Origin: Rhodobacter calidifons
Lineage (GTDB): Bacteria; Pseudomonadota; Alphaproteobacteria; Rhodobacterales; Rhodobacteraceae
DNA length: 60,686 bases
Assembly (NCBI RefSeq): GCF_011174775.1
Contig: NZ_JAANHS010000015.1
Span: 1-60,686, forward strand
Direction: 5' to 3'
The position numbers were made by a program, and so were the translations under genes. Below, in pieces: positions 40,769 to 50,089 of the stretch. The notes below the pieces were generated by a model. It ran no database searches, was not told the DNA's origin, and saw only the letters and a program-made list of their open reading frames with translations. Position 1 is the stretch's first letter. Each line of letters begins with the position of its first letter.

Positions 40769-42052
40769 ATGACCATGATCGATACCGCTCCCGGTCCCTC
40801 GTCCCCCTCCCGCCCGGCCCTGGTGGCGCTGGCGGCGATCGTCCTGTCCTGGCTGGCGGAATACGCCGCGCAGGTCGGCTATCACGGGCCGGGCGGCGCC
40901 TTGTCGTTGTGGGGCGTGCAGATGGCCGTGGCGCACAGCGCGGTCGTGGTGGCAGGGCTGGTCATCGGGCTGGCCCTGGTCGGGCGGATGGACCTTCTGG
41001 CGCGGATGGTGACGCTTCTGTTCCTGCTGGAGGCGGTGCTGAACCTTGCGCTGTGGACGCTGTTCCGCGAGGCGCCGCAGCTGTTCCAGACGCAGGGCCG
41101 GGTCGAGGCGATCCGCGCGGTGTCGCATCTGGTGCAGGTGGCGCTGCTGGTCCGGCTTCTGCGGGCGCCGCTGCGGCAATGGCTGCGGGCGGGGCTGGTG
41201 CTGGCGGCCGTCTTTCTGGGAACGAAGCACATCGCGCTGCGCTGGTTCGGCGTAGAGGAGCTTTATGTCTCTGCCGATGCAGCCCATTCCGACAGGGTCC
41301 CGGTGGATGTCGAGGCGCTTTATGCGGCGCAGGAGCGGCTGATGGGCGCGCAGCTGGCGGCGCTGGCGCCCCAGACCCCGGGCGTCCCGGAGGTCTTTGC
41401 CCTGGCCCTGGGCGGGACGGCGGAGCAGTCGGTGTTCCTGTCCGAGGTCGAGAAGGTCTCGGCGATCCTGGACGCGCAGTATGGTGCCGGGGCGCGGGCG
41501 CTGAAACTGGCCAACAGCCGGGACCACCCGACGCGCTATCCGCTGGCGAACCGGGCCAACCTTGCCCGCGCGCTGGCCGAGATCGGGGCGCGGCAGGGGG
41601 CGGAGGATCTGGCCGTCCTGTTCCTGACCTCGCACGGGCAGAAGGACCGTTTCGCGCTGGAGTTCCCCGAGGCCGGGACGCGGGACCTGACGGCGGCAGA
41701 GTTCGCGGCGATGCTGAACGATGCCGGGATCGGGCCAGCGGTGATCGTTGTCTCGGCCTGTTTCTCCGGGTCGTTCATCGACGACATCGCCGCGCCCGAC
41801 CGGCTGGTCATCGCGGCGGCGCGGGCGGACCGGACCTCCTTCGGCTGCCGCGACGGGGCAGAGTGGACCGACTTCGGCGCGGCCTTCTTCGACCGGGCGC
41901 TGCGCATCGAACCCGACCCCCGCAGGGCGTTCCGGCTGGCGGTCGAGGAGGTGACGCGGAAAGAGGCGGCGGCCGGGCTGACGCCGAGCCTGCCGCAGAT
42001 TGCCGAAGGCGAAGCGATCGGAGCGGTGCTGGACCGGGTGCTGGCGCGCTGA
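40769..42052 (+). CDS. membrane-anchored C13 family (legumain/caspase-clan) cysteine peptidase
   Basis: A 427-aa protein. Residues 1-165 contain four to five predicted transmembrane helices (for example SLWGVQMAVAHSAVVVAGLV and LLARMVTLLFLLEAVLNLAL). Residues about 200-427 form a peptidase C13-type domain: catalytic His in AVLFLTSHGQKDRFAL (about residue 287) and catalytic Cys in VIVVSACFSGSFIDDI (about residue 331), the clan CD His-Gly / Ala-Cys pattern. Clan CD enzymes cut after Asn, Asp, Arg or Lys depending on subfamily; the bacterial targets are unknown. ATG 40769 (MTMIDTA). Monocistronic, divergent from the dehydrogenase. Confidence 0.82.
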   Translation: MTMIDTAPGPSSPSRPALVALAAIVLSWLAEYAAQVGYHGPGGALSLWGVQMAVAHSAVVVAGLVIGLALVGRMDLLARMVTLLFLLEAVLNLALWTLFREAPQLFQTQGRVEAIRAVSHLVQVALLVRLLRAPLRQWLRAGLVLAAVFLGTKHIALRWFGVEELYVSADAAHSDRVPVDVEALYAAQERLMGAQLAALAPQTPGVPEVFALALGGTAEQSVFLSEVEKVSAILDAQYGAGARALKLANSRDHPTRYPLANRANLARALAEIGARQGAEDLAVLFLTSHGQKDRFALEFPEAGTRDLTAAEFAAMLNDAGIGPAVIVVSACFSGSFIDDIAAPDRLVIAAARADRTSFGCRDGAEWTDFGAAFFDRALRIEPDPRRAFRLAVEEVTRKEAAAGLTPSLPQIAEGEAIGAVLDRVLAR

Positions 42053-42097
42053 GCCGGGGCTCGTCGTGCGCCTTCAGTTCTCTTCGCCGGTGCGACC

Positions 42098-42124
42098 GAC
42101 GACACGCCGAAGGCGTAGGAGGAG
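42098..42124 (+). repeat. 27-bp interspersed repeat, diverged copy 3
   Basis: Shares the GCCGAAGGCG core and GAGGAG end of the elements at 7756 and 34096 but differs at about 4 of 27 positions. It lies in the gap between the C13 peptidase gene and the ureohydrolase gene. Confidence 0.4.
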
Positions 42125-42185
42125 GGGTTCTTGCCGTTCGGTGCTTTCTGCGCGAGGGTGGCGCGAAGCTTGAGGAGCGCCCGGC

Positions 42186-43160
42186 ATGACCCGTTTCAAC
42201 CAACCCCTCGGCGGCAACGAGATGCCGCGGTTCGGCGGTCCTGCAACGATGATGCGCCTGCCCGCGGCGACCAGCGCGCAGGGGCTGGATGCGGCCTTCA
42301 TCGGGATTCCGATGGACCACGGCACAAGCAATCGCCCCGGCACCCGGCTTGGACCGCGGCAGATCCGCGACGAATCCCGGATGATCCGGCCCTACAACAT
42401 GGCCACCGGCGCGGCGCCGTTCGAGCACCTCCAGGTCGCGGACCTGGGCGATGTTCCGATCAATACCTTCGATCTGAAGAAGACCGTGGACATCATCACC
42501 GCGCATTACCGCGAGGTGCTGGCCCATGGCACGATCCCCCTGACGATGGGGGGCGACCATACGCTGACCTGGCCGATCCTGCGGGCGGTCAAGGAGAAGC
42601 ACGGGCCGGTGGCGCTGATCCATGTCGATGCTCATGCCGACATCAACGACACCATGTTCGGCGAGACGGTCGCCCACGGCTGCCCCTTCCGCCGCGCCTG
42701 GGAGGACGGCTGTCTCATCAACGACAAGGTGTTCCAGATCGGCCTGCGCGCCACCGGCTATGCTGCGGACGATTTCGACTGGGGCCGCGACAAGGGCTGG
42801 ACCGTGGTGCAGGCCGAGGAGTGCTGGCACAAGTCGCTGACGCCGCTGATGAGACTGGTGCGGGACCGGATCGGCGATGCGCCGGTTTACCTCAGCTACG
42901 ACATCGACAGCCTCGACCCCGCCTTCGCGCCGGGCACGGGCACGGTGGAACCGGGCGGCATTTCGACCTGGCAGGGACTGGAAATCATCCGGGGCTGTGC
43001 CGGGCTGAACCTGGTCGGCTGCGATCTGGTCGAGGTCTCGCCGCCCTATGACCCCTCGGGCAACACCGCGTTGATCGGGGCGAATTTCCTGTATGAAATG
43101 CTGTGCGTCCTGCCCGGCGTGCCGCAGAACCCTTCGCGTTTTTCGGGCCTTGCGTTCTGA
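42186..43160 (+). CDS. speB: agmatinase/guanidino-acid ureohydrolase
   Basis: A 324-aa dinuclear manganese hydrolase of the arginase family that releases urea from a guanidino compound. Metal-binding motifs: MGGDHTLTWP (about residue 120), HVDAHADIND (about residue 145) and YLSYDIDSLDPAFAPGTGT (about residue 240). The N-terminal GIPMDHGTSNRPGTRLGPRQIRDES is typical of agmatinases and guanidinobutyrases. The symbol speB is given by convention; guanidinobutyrate or another guanidine could be the true substrate. ATG 42186. No other polyamine gene is adjacent. Confidence 0.88.
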   Translation: MTRFNQPLGGNEMPRFGGPATMMRLPAATSAQGLDAAFIGIPMDHGTSNRPGTRLGPRQIRDESRMIRPYNMATGAAPFEHLQVADLGDVPINTFDLKKTVDIITAHYREVLAHGTIPLTMGGDHTLTWPILRAVKEKHGPVALIHVDAHADINDTMFGETVAHGCPFRRAWEDGCLINDKVFQIGLRATGYAADDFDWGRDKGWTVVQAEECWHKSLTPLMRLVRDRIGDAPVYLSYDIDSLDPAFAPGTGTVEPGGISTWQGLEIIRGCAGLNLVGCDLVEVSPPYDPSGNTALIGANFLYEMLCVLPGVPQNPSRFSGLAF

Positions 43161-43168
43161 TCCGACCT

Positions 43169-44173
43169 TCAGTCGCCATCGACCTTGCAGCGCTTGACCC
43201 CGTCCTTGCCGGTCGTGCAGGAAATGTCCTTGCCGGTCTCTTCGGGCGCGGGGTCGGCCTGCGCTTCGCCCCCGCCGAAAAGCCCGCCCAGGAACCCGCC
43301 GCCAGAGCCCTGGCCCGGCGCCCTCCCCGCCTGCTCGGCGGCGGCCCGGCCCTCGGCCTCGCGTTCGGCCTCGGCGGCGGCGCGGGCGTCGCGGTCGGCC
43401 AGATAGGCCTCGCGCTCGGCCTGTTCCAGCGACGAGGCGAGCACGATCACCGGCACCTTGCCCAGCCCTTCGACCTTGTCGATCACGCTGGCATTCATCG
43501 CCTCGACATGCAGCGTCTGGAAGAAGGGCAGAAGTTCGGCATCCTTCATCCGCTTCGGGGCCAGGACGCGCAGGTGGATCTGAGCGCCGACATCGGCCAG
43601 GAACAGGCGGCCGCGAAAGCCTTCGGGCAGAAGGTCTTCGGTCACGTCAAGCCCGCGCACGGTCATGAACTCGGTGCCGCGGAACTCGGCGCCCCGCATC
43701 TGCAACTCCATCCGCTGCTGCATGGCTGCGAAGCTGGTGAAGATCACGTTGGGATAGCGCACCGCCGCAATCAGCACGGTTCTGTCGCCCTTCTCGTAGG
43801 CCAGCGTGACGGTCTCCGTGCCGCTGCCGGCCTTGGGGTCCACCATCCCCTCAAGGCTGGCGATGGCCTTGCGGTCGGCGTTCCGGGTCGATTTCGGCAG
43901 GAAGGGCTTGACGTCATCGGGCACGGCCGCGCGGACCGTCCAGCCTTCGGGCGGCCGGGGCAGCATGTCGGCAAGCTTGGTCGGCATGCCGGCGGCATTG
44001 GCAGCGCCGGCCAGCCCCGCGACCCTTCCGGTCAGGCCGGAGACATATTCGGAGAAGGTCAGACCCTCGGCATCCTCGCGCCCGGCCCATTTCGCCGACA
44101 TGTGGAAGTCGAAATACAGATAGCCGCCCGCCATGACGGCGAACAGGATCAGCGAGCCGATCAGGCGTATCAC
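43169..44173 (-). CDS. conserved hypothetical membrane-anchored protein
   Basis: A 334-aa protein with an N-terminal hydrophobic anchor (LIGSLILFAVMAGGYLYF, about residues 4-21), a globular middle region (VTLAYEKGDRTVLIAAVRYP; FRGRLFLADVGAQIHLRVLAP) and a C-terminal Ala/Glu-rich linker, a Gly-rich patch (GGGFLGGLFGGGEAQ) and two terminal cysteines (ISCTTGKDGVKRCKVDGD). I do not recognise a domain. It probably faces the periplasm. Convergent with the ureohydrolase gene (8-base gap). Confidence 0.72.
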   Translation of the reverse strand: MIRLIGSLILFAVMAGGYLYFDFHMSAKWAGREDAEGLTFSEYVSGLTGRVAGLAGAANAAGMPTKLADMLPRPPEGWTVRAAVPDDVKPFLPKSTRNADRKAIASLEGMVDPKAGSGTETVTLAYEKGDRTVLIAAVRYPNVIFTSFAAMQQRMELQMRGAEFRGTEFMTVRGLDVTEDLLPEGFRGRLFLADVGAQIHLRVLAPKRMKDAELLPFFQTLHVEAMNASVIDKVEGLGKVPVIVLASSLEQAEREAYLADRDARAAAEAEREAEGRAAAEQAGRAPGQGSGGGFLGGLFGGGEAQADPAPEETGKDISCTTGKDGVKRCKVDGD

Positions 44174-44278
44174 GGGTCAGTCCTTACCTTGGTCCCGGCG
44201 GTGCGGGACTGTGCAGGATGCCGTCCTAACGGCGAATTTTGGCAAGCTTCGGGCAGGCGAGCCGATGCGGCGCAAAAT

Positions 44279-45061
44279 TCATACCCGCCGCCGCAGCGAG
44301 GTCAGCGCGAAGAGCAGGGCCGCGACCACGATCATCGAGGGGCCGGTCGGCGTGTCCTGCCAGAGCGACAGGCCAAGCCCGCCCAGCCCCGACACCGCGC
44401 CGATCAGGATGGCAAGGGCCGCCATCGCCTCGGGCGTGCGGGCAAAGCTGCGGGCGGCGGCGGCGGGGATCAGAAGCATGGCGGCGATCAAGAGCGCGCC
44501 AACGATCTTCAGCGCAACGGCGACGACCAGGGCCAGCGCGAGGACCAGGATCAGCCGCTCGCGGTCGGGGCGCAGGCCCGCGGCATGGGCCAGGTCCTCG
44601 GAGAGGGTGGCCGTCAGCAGCGCCTGCCAGCGCCAGGCCAGAAGCCCGAGGACGGCCAGCGCCCCCGCCCAGACCAGCGCAAGCTCGGTCCGGGTGACGG
44701 CCAGGATGTCGCCGAAGAGATAGCTGGACAGGTCGGTGCGCACGGTGGGGAAGAAGCTGACCGCGACAAGGCCGAAGGCCAGCGCCGAATGGGCCAGCAC
44801 GCCCAGTGTCGTGTCCATCGCCCAGCCGCGCGCCGAAAGGCCCGCAACGGTGACGGCCATCGCCAGCGCGACCGTCAGGGTGCCTAGGCCGATCGGCAGG
44901 TCGGTGGCCAGCGCCAGCGCCACGCCCAGGACGGCGGCGTGCGCGGTCGCATCGCCGAAATAGGCCATCCGCCGCCAGATCACGAAGGACCCGAGCGGTC
45001 CGGTGGCCAGCGACAGGCCCACCGCCGCAAGCCCGGCCCGGATCAGGAAATCGTCAAGCAT
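44279..45061 (-). CDS. znuB: zinc ABC transporter permease ZnuB
   Basis: A 260-aa ABC-3 family permease with about eight membrane helices, including MAYFGDATAHAAVLGVALA and ALKIVGALLIAAMLLIPAAAAR, the typical ABC-3 signature. It forms the inner-membrane channel of the ZnuABC zinc importer. ATG 45061 overlaps the 3' end of znuC by 8 bases. Last gene of the zur-znuC-znuB operon. Confidence 0.93.
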   Translation of the reverse strand: MLDDFLIRAGLAAVGLSLATGPLGSFVIWRRMAYFGDATAHAAVLGVALALATDLPIGLGTLTVALAMAVTVAGLSARGWAMDTTLGVLAHSALAFGLVAVSFFPTVRTDLSSYLFGDILAVTRTELALVWAGALAVLGLLAWRWQALLTATLSEDLAHAAGLRPDRERLILVLALALVVAVALKIVGALLIAAMLLIPAAAARSFARTPEAMAALAILIGAVSGLGGLGLSLWQDTPTGPSMIVVAALLFALTSLRRRV

Positions 45062-45815
45062 GATCGTGGTCGTGCCCGTGGTGGTGGTGATGCTGCGGGT
45101 GGCCGTCCCTGTGGTCGTGGTCGTGCTCGTGGCGATACAGCGCCAGCGCTCCTTGGGTGCCAAGCCCGAACAGCGCCCGGTATTCCGGAGCGGTCGAGAC
45201 GACGCGGGGCGTGCCCTCGCAGCAGATGTGCCCGTTCAGGCAGATCACCCGGTCCGAGGCCGCCATGACGACATGCAGGTCGTGGCTGACCATCAGGACG
45301 GCAGCGCCGGTTTCCGCGCGCACCTCCTCGATCAGGCGGTAGAAGGCCGCCTCGCCCGGCTGGTCGAGGCCCGCGGTCGGCTCGTCCAGCATCAGAAGCT
45401 GCGGCCTGCCCAGAAGCGCCCGGGCCAGCAGCACGCGCTGCAACTGGCCGCCTGAAAGTGCGGTCATCTGCGCGCCCTCCTGACCCGACATGCCGACCCG
45501 CGCCAGCGTCCCGGCGGCCGCCCGGTCCCTGACGCGGACCGGAAGCGACAGGAAGCGGCGGACGGTGATCGGCATGGTCCGGTCGATGGTCAGCCGCTGC
45601 GGCACATAGCCAATGCGCAGGCCCGCCTCGCGCAGGATCCGGCCCTCGGCCACGGGAAGGATGCCCAGAAGCGCGCGCAGCAGCGTGGACTTGCCCGAGC
45701 CGTTGGGGCCGAGGATCGTCACGATCTCGCCCGGTGCGATCTTCAGGCTGATGTCGTGCAGCACTTCGTGCGCGCCGTAGCGCACGCAGACGTGATCGGC
45801 CGACAGCAGCGTCAT
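45054..45815 (-). CDS. znuC: zinc ABC transporter ATPase ZnuC
   Basis: A 253-aa ABC ATPase: Walker A ILGPNGSGKSTLLRAL (about residue 36), signature LSGGQLQRVLLARALL, Walker B LLMLDEPTAGLDQ, and switch His in MVSHDLHVVMA. The C-terminus is a His/Asp-rich tail (YRHEHDHDHRDGHPQHHH and on), a likely zinc-binding extension. It overlaps zur by 4 bases and znuB by 8, so the operon is tightly coupled and under Zur control. Confidence 0.95.
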   Translation of the reverse strand: MTLLSADHVCVRYGAHEVLHDISLKIAPGEIVTILGPNGSGKSTLLRALLGILPVAEGRILREAGLRIGYVPQRLTIDRTMPITVRRFLSLPVRVRDRAAAGTLARVGMSGQEGAQMTALSGGQLQRVLLARALLGRPQLLMLDEPTAGLDQPGEAAFYRLIEEVRAETGAAVLMVSHDLHVVMAASDRVICLNGHICCEGTPRVVSTAPEYRALFGLGTQGALALYRHEHDHDHRDGHPQHHHHHGHDHDHA

Positions 45816-46321
45816 GCCTGCCCCCGGCAGGTCGGGCAGAGGCCGAGCGCCTCGATCGTCGCGCGTTCGACCAGGAAGCCGGACTGCGCGGCCGCGCTGT
45901 CCAAGGCGGCACGGGCCTGGGCGGCGGGGGCCTCGGCGACGGCATGGCAGCTGCGGCAGATCAGGAAGGCGGGGGCATGGTCCTCGCCGGGGTGGACGCA
46001 GGCGGTAAAGGCGTTCAGGCGCTGGATGCGGTGGGCAAGTCCCTGATCCACAAGAAACTCCAGCGCGCGATAGGCCACGGGGGGCTGGTTGCCGTACCCG
46101 TCCTGCGCCAGACGGGACAGCACGTCATAGGCGCCCAGAGCCCGGTGTTCCTCCAGCAGAATTTCCAGCACCCGGCGGCGGACCGGCGTCAGCCGGGCCC
46201 CGGCGGCGGCGGTCAGCGCCTCGGCCCGGGCCAGCGCGTCCGCCGTGCAATGGGCATGGTCATGCGCGGCAAAGGCCAGATCGGGTGTCGCGCAGCCGGG
46301 GCAGTCTTGGGGGGCGGGCAT
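45812..46321 (-). CDS. zur: zinc uptake regulator Zur (Fur family)
   Basis: A 169-aa Fur-family repressor. The DNA-binding part has ARLTPVRRRVLEILLEEHRALGAYDVL and PPVAYRALEFLVDQGLAHRI; two CxxC pairs (ICRSCHAVA and LCPTCRGQA) form the structural zinc site, and His-rich segments near the N-terminus (AHDHAHC) may bind regulatory zinc. ATG 46321 (MPAPQDC). First gene of zur-znuC-znuB, divergent from znuA around a Zur box. Confidence 0.93.
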   Translation of the reverse strand: MPAPQDCPGCATPDLAFAAHDHAHCTADALARAEALTAAAGARLTPVRRRVLEILLEEHRALGAYDVLSRLAQDGYGNQPPVAYRALEFLVDQGLAHRIQRLNAFTACVHPGEDHAPAFLICRSCHAVAEAPAAQARAALDSAAAQSGFLVERATIEALGLCPTCRGQA

Positions 46322-46333
46322 CGGCTCTTGACC

Positions 46334-46348
46334 TGTTATGATATTACA
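46334..46348. promoter_or_regulatory. Zur box between zur and znuA
   Basis: TGTTATGATATTACA, a near-palindrome matching the Zur operator pattern (GTTATA-type arms, AT-rich centre). It sits 13 bases before the zur start and 38 before znuA, so one site can repress both divergent units when zinc is sufficient. Confidence 0.8.
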
Positions 46349-46385
46349 TACATAGAGCGGAGTGCTGACAGAAGGAAGCCGCTCC

Positions 46386-47345
46386 ATGCGTTATATCATC
46401 ACTCTTCTTGCCATCGCCACCCCCGCCTTTGCCGAAGTGCCGAAGGTGGTGACCGACATTCCGCCGGTCCATTCCCTGGTGGCGCAAGTGATGGGCGACC
46501 TTGGCCAGCCGGATCTGTTGCTGGCCAGTGGGGGGGACCCGCACGACTTCCAGTTGAAGCCAAGCCAGGCGGGGGCAGTGGCGCGCGCGGACCTGGTGGT
46601 CTGGATCGGGCCGGAGCTGACCCCCTGGCTCGACACTGCGATGAAGAACCGACCCGGGGATGCCCCGGCACTGGCGCTGCTGGACGCCAAGGGGACCATG
46701 CGCCGGACCTATGCGTCGAGCGAAGGGGACGATCACGATCATGCCGCCGAGGCAGACCATGATCACGACGCCGAACATGGTCAAGACGCCGAACATGGTC
46801 ACGACCACGCGGGCCATTCGCACAGCGGCGAAGACCCTCACGCCTGGCTTGATCCCGGCAATGCGCAGGTCTGGCTGGGGCTGATCGCCGCCGAGCTTGG
46901 GCGGCTGGACTCTGACAATGCGGCTGTCTATGCGGCGAACGCCAAGGCGGCGGGCGAACGGATCGCGGCACTGGATGCCGAGGTCGCGGCGATCCTTGCC
47001 CCGGTCAAGGGCAGCCCGCTGGTATCGTTCCACGACGCCTTCGGCTATTTCGCAGAGCACTACGGGGTCGAGTTCGTGGGCAGCATCGCGCTTGGGGATG
47101 CCTCGTCGCCCGGGGCGGCGCGACTGAAGGATCTGCGGTCAAAGATGGAGGCCGGTCAGGTGCTGTGCATCTTCCCCGAGGTCCAGCATGATCCCGCGCT
47201 GGTGACCCAGATGGCAGAGGGGACGGGCGCGAGGATCGGCGCGGCGCTGGACCCGGTGGGGTCGTCGCTGGAGCCGGGGCCGGGGGCTTATGAGGCGCTG
47301 CTGACCGGGATGGCGCAGACCATCGCGGACTGCGCGGGCGGCTGA
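46386..47345 (+). CDS. znuA: zinc ABC transporter substrate-binding protein ZnuA
   Basis: A 319-aa periplasmic zinc-binding protein. Signal peptide at about residues 1-17 (MRYIITLLAIATPAFA). Metal ligands: His in TDIPPVHSLVAQVM, a central His/Asp-rich loop (residues about 118-155; DDHDHAAEADHDHD and repeats) that chaperones zinc, His in DPHAWLDPGN, and SFHDAFGYFAEHYG. ATG 46386 is fixed by the signal peptide. It is transcribed away from zur-znuCB and shares the Zur box. Confidence 0.95.
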   Translation: MRYIITLLAIATPAFAEVPKVVTDIPPVHSLVAQVMGDLGQPDLLLASGGDPHDFQLKPSQAGAVARADLVVWIGPELTPWLDTAMKNRPGDAPALALLDAKGTMRRTYASSEGDDHDHAAEADHDHDAEHGQDAEHGHDHAGHSHSGEDPHAWLDPGNAQVWLGLIAAELGRLDSDNAAVYAANAKAAGERIAALDAEVAAILAPVKGSPLVSFHDAFGYFAEHYGVEFVGSIALGDASSPGAARLKDLRSKMEAGQVLCIFPEVQHDPALVTQMAEGTGARIGAALDPVGSSLEPGPGAYEALLTGMAQTIADCAGG

Positions 47346-47443
47346 GGCTGGCGCGCAGGGCGGGCGTGGTGCCCTTTGGCCGGGGCGGATGCCTACGGCG
47401 GGAGTATTTGGGACATGGGCAAGACCGTGGCGGTGGAAGGTCG

Positions 47444-48886
47444 TCAGGTTTGCGCGAGGTTCAACAGCCTGTCGCAATCGACATGCGCGGCGAGGTGGTC
47501 GGCCAGAGCGTCCAGCGTGCTTTCGACGGTCTGGTCGTAGCTGTGGTTGCCGGGCGTTGCCCCGAGGCTGGCGAGGAAAGCGCGGCGGAAGGCGTCTTCG
47601 GTGAACATGCCGTGCAGGTAACTGCCCATGACGCGGCCATCGGCGCGGACGGCGCCTTCGGGCTGGCCGTTCACCGTGAACAGCGGGCGGGCGCGGTCGG
47701 GGCCTTCGGTGCGGCCGAGGTGGATTTCGTAACCCCTGACGCGGGTGTTCGAGGCGGGGTGGAGCGCCTCGGTTTCGGTCACGCGCTTGTCGGGCGTCAT
47801 CACGGTGGTCATGTCGAGAAGGCCGAGGCCGGGGATGGAACCGGGTTTGCCCTCGATGCCTTCGGGGTCGGCGATTTCCCGGCCCAGCATCTGGTAGCCG
47901 CCGCAGAGGCCAAGGACCCTTGCGCCGCGGCGGAGGGCGGCGGCGAGGTCGATGTCCCAGCCTTGCGCGCGGAAGTGAGTGAGGTCGGCGATGGTGGCTT
48001 TGGAGCCGGGGAGGATGATGAGGTCGGCCTCGACCGGCAGGGGCTGGCCGGGCTTGACGATGCGAAGCGTGACCCCGGGCTCCTGGGCCAATGGGTCGAG
48101 GTCGTCGAAATTGGCGATGCGGTTCAGGTGGGGGACGGCGATCAGGAAGGCTCCGTCTCCGCGGGTGCCTCCGAGGTCCGCCGCGTCTTCGGCGGGGAGT
48201 TTGTGGGCGTCGGGGAACCACGGGATGACGCCAAGGCCGGGCCAGCCGGTGCGGTCTTGGATCAGGCGGTAGCCGTCGTCGAAAAGGCGGGGATCGCCGC
48301 GGAACTTGTTGATGAGGAAGCCGCGGATCATGGCGTTGTCTTGCGCGTCCAGGACGGCCTGCGTGCCGACCAGTTGCGCGATGACGCCGCCGCGGTCGAT
48401 GTCTCCGGTCAGGATCACCGGGGTGTCGGAGGCGACGGCGAGGCCCATGTTGGCGATGTCGTGCGCGCGCAGGTTCACCTCGGCCGGGCTGCCGGCGCCT
48501 TCAACGATCACGAGCTCGGCCTGGGTTTGCAGGCGGCGGAAGCTGTCGAGGACCGGGGCCATGAGTTGGGGTTTGAGGGCGGCGTAGTCCTTCGCGCGGA
48601 CGGTGGTCAGGCGCTTGCCCTGGACGATCACTTGCGCTCCGGTCTCTGACTCGGGCTTCAGGAGGACCGGGTTCATGTCGACGTGGGGCGGGACGCCACA
48701 GGCGCGGGCTTGCAGCGCCTGGGCGCGGCCGATTTCGCCCCCCGCCGCCACGGCGGCGTTGTTCGACATGTTCTGCGGCTTGAAGGGGCGGACAGTCAGG
48801 CCAGCCCGGGTGAAATGGCGGCAGAGACCCGCGACCAGCAGCGACTTGCCGACGTTCGACCCGGCACCCTGGATCATGATCCTCAT
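47444..48886 (-). CDS. cobQ: adenosylcobyric acid synthase (CobQ)
   Basis: A 480-aa amidotransferase that amidates four carboxyls of adenosylcobyrinic acid a,c-diamide, using ATP and glutamine. The N-terminal P-loop region [22 protein letters not shown] is diagnostic, followed by KPQNMSNNA and [13 protein letters not shown]; the C-terminal triad-type glutaminase domain has the nucleophile Cys in [15 protein letters not shown] (about residue 330) and a late [12 protein letters not shown] 48886 overlaps the permease stop by 4 bases. Last gene of the B12-riboswitch operon. Confidence 0.96.
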   Translation of the reverse strand: MRIMIQGAGSNVGKSLLVAGLCRHFTRAGLTVRPFKPQNMSNNAAVAAGGEIGRAQALQARACGVPPHVDMNPVLLKPESETGAQVIVQGKRLTTVRAKDYAALKPQLMAPVLDSFRRLQTQAELVIVEGAGSPAEVNLRAHDIANMGLAVASDTPVILTGDIDRGGVIAQLVGTQAVLDAQDNAMIRGFLINKFRGDPRLFDDGYRLIQDRTGWPGLGVIPWFPDAHKLPAEDAADLGGTRGDGAFLIAVPHLNRIANFDDLDPLAQEPGVTLRIVKPGQPLPVEADLIILPGSKATIADLTHFRAQGWDIDLAAALRRGARVLGLCGGYQMLGREIADPEGIEGKPGSIPGLGLLDMTTVMTPDKRVTETEALHPASNTRVRGYEIHLGRTEGPDRARPLFTVNGQPEGAVRADGRVMGSYLHGMFTEDAFRRAFLASLGATPGNHSYDQTVESTLDALADHLAAHVDCDRLLNLAQT

Positions 48887-49935
48887 GACTTGCGCGCCAT
48901 CAGCCAGAGGAAGAACACCCCGCCGACCAGACCGGTGACGACGCCGATCGGCATGTCCTCGGGCGCCATGACGATGCGGGCGACGGTGTCGGCGAGGGTG
49001 AGGAAGATCGCTCCGAACAGGGCGGAGAGCGGCAGCACGCGGGTGTTGTCGCCGCCCATGGCAAAGCGGACGAGGTGGGGCATCATCAGCCCGACAAAGC
49101 CGATCAGGCCGGAGAAGGCAACCATCACGCCGGTGATGAGGGCTCCGGCCACGAAGACCGACAGGCGGAAGCGGGCGACGGGGATGCCGAGCGAGGCGGC
49201 GGTTTCGTCGCCAAGGCTCATGGCGTTCAGCGCGGGCGCCTGGGACCAGAGCCAGAGCCCGGCGGGAACAAGGACGGCGAGCGGGTAAATCAGATGCGAC
49301 CACTGGGCAAGGCCGAGGCCGCCGAGCATCCAGAAGACCACGGTGTGGGTGGCCTTGGGGTCGCCGAGGAAGATCAGCACATTGGCCCCGGCCATGATGA
49401 TGAAGCTGACGGCGACGCCCGCAAGGACCAGGCGGTCGGCGCTGGTGGCTCCGGTCACGCGGGCGATCATCAGGACGAGGAGGGTCGCGGCCAGCGCGCC
49501 GCCGAAGGCCATCAGCGGCACGGTGAGAAGGCCGAGAAAGAGGCCGGTGTGCAGCAGCGCCGCGATGGCCCCGAAGGCCCCGCCCGAGGAGATGCCGAGG
49601 AGGTGCGGGTCGGCCAGCGGGTTGCGCGTGACCGATTGCAGCGCGGCGCCGGTGATCCCGAGGCCTGCGCCGACGAGGGCGGCGAGAAGGGCACGGGGGA
49701 AGCGGATCTCCCAGACGATGGCCTCGCGCCCCGGGGTCCAGTCGGGGGTGACGAGGCCGGTCGTCTGGTGCGCGAGGATGCCCCAGACGGTGGAGAGCGG
49801 GATGGACACCGCGCCGACCGAGACGGCGAGGAGGACGGCGAAAAGCAGGACCCCGCCGCCGACCAGAGCGGTCCCGGCCCGGCGGGTGAGGCGCAGGGCG
49901 GGGTGGGGTGTGGTGGCGAGCGGGGTTTCGGTCAT
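48883..49935 (-). CDS. BtuC/FecD-type ABC transporter permease
   Basis: A 350-aa polytopic permease of the FecCD/BtuC family with about ten helices. It has [27 protein letters not shown] (the coupling-loop region), [13 protein letters not shown] and the [25 protein letters not shown] motif contacting the ATPase. It would import corrinoids (or a related chelate) with the binding protein and ATPase encoded upstream, though an amine-oxidase gene and 154 bp separate them. cobQ overlaps its stop, so import and assembly are coregulated. Confidence 0.92.
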   Translation of the reverse strand: MTETPLATTPHPALRLTRRAGTALVGGGVLLFAVLLAVSVGAVSIPLSTVWGILAHQTTGLVTPDWTPGREAIVWEIRFPRALLAALVGAGLGITGAALQSVTRNPLADPHLLGISSGGAFGAIAALLHTGLFLGLLTVPLMAFGGALAATLLVLMIARVTGATSADRLVLAGVAVSFIIMAGANVLIFLGDPKATHTVVFWMLGGLGLAQWSHLIYPLAVLVPAGLWLWSQAPALNAMSLGDETAASLGIPVARFRLSVFVAGALITGVMVAFSGLIGFVGLMMPHLVRFAMGGDNTRVLPLSALFGAIFLTLADTVARIVMAPEDMPIGVVTGLVGGVFFLWLMARKS

Positions 49936-50089
49936 GTCATGGTCCAGCGGGCTCGTCGTTCAACTTCGTTTCCTCCTCGCGAGCGCGACGGGCCGGGCGC
50001 GAGCGAAGAGCGGCGAAGCCGTGCGAAGAGCCGGGTGGAAGGGCGCTTGCGGACGCGCCTGGGGAACTCTTCGCTGAGGGGATGGGGGA

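Noticed and set aside
46740-46830. Repeated GATCACGATCATG-like units suggesting a tandem repeat or CRISPR-like array
   Set aside because: These encode the His/Asp-rich loop of ZnuA in frame; no spacers and no cas genes.
47388-47420. Short GC-rich stretch with GGCGGGAGTATTTGGGAC as a possible repeat family
   Set aside because: I recall similar intergenic strings in Rhodobacteraceae, but only one copy is visible here, so I cannot support a repeat call.
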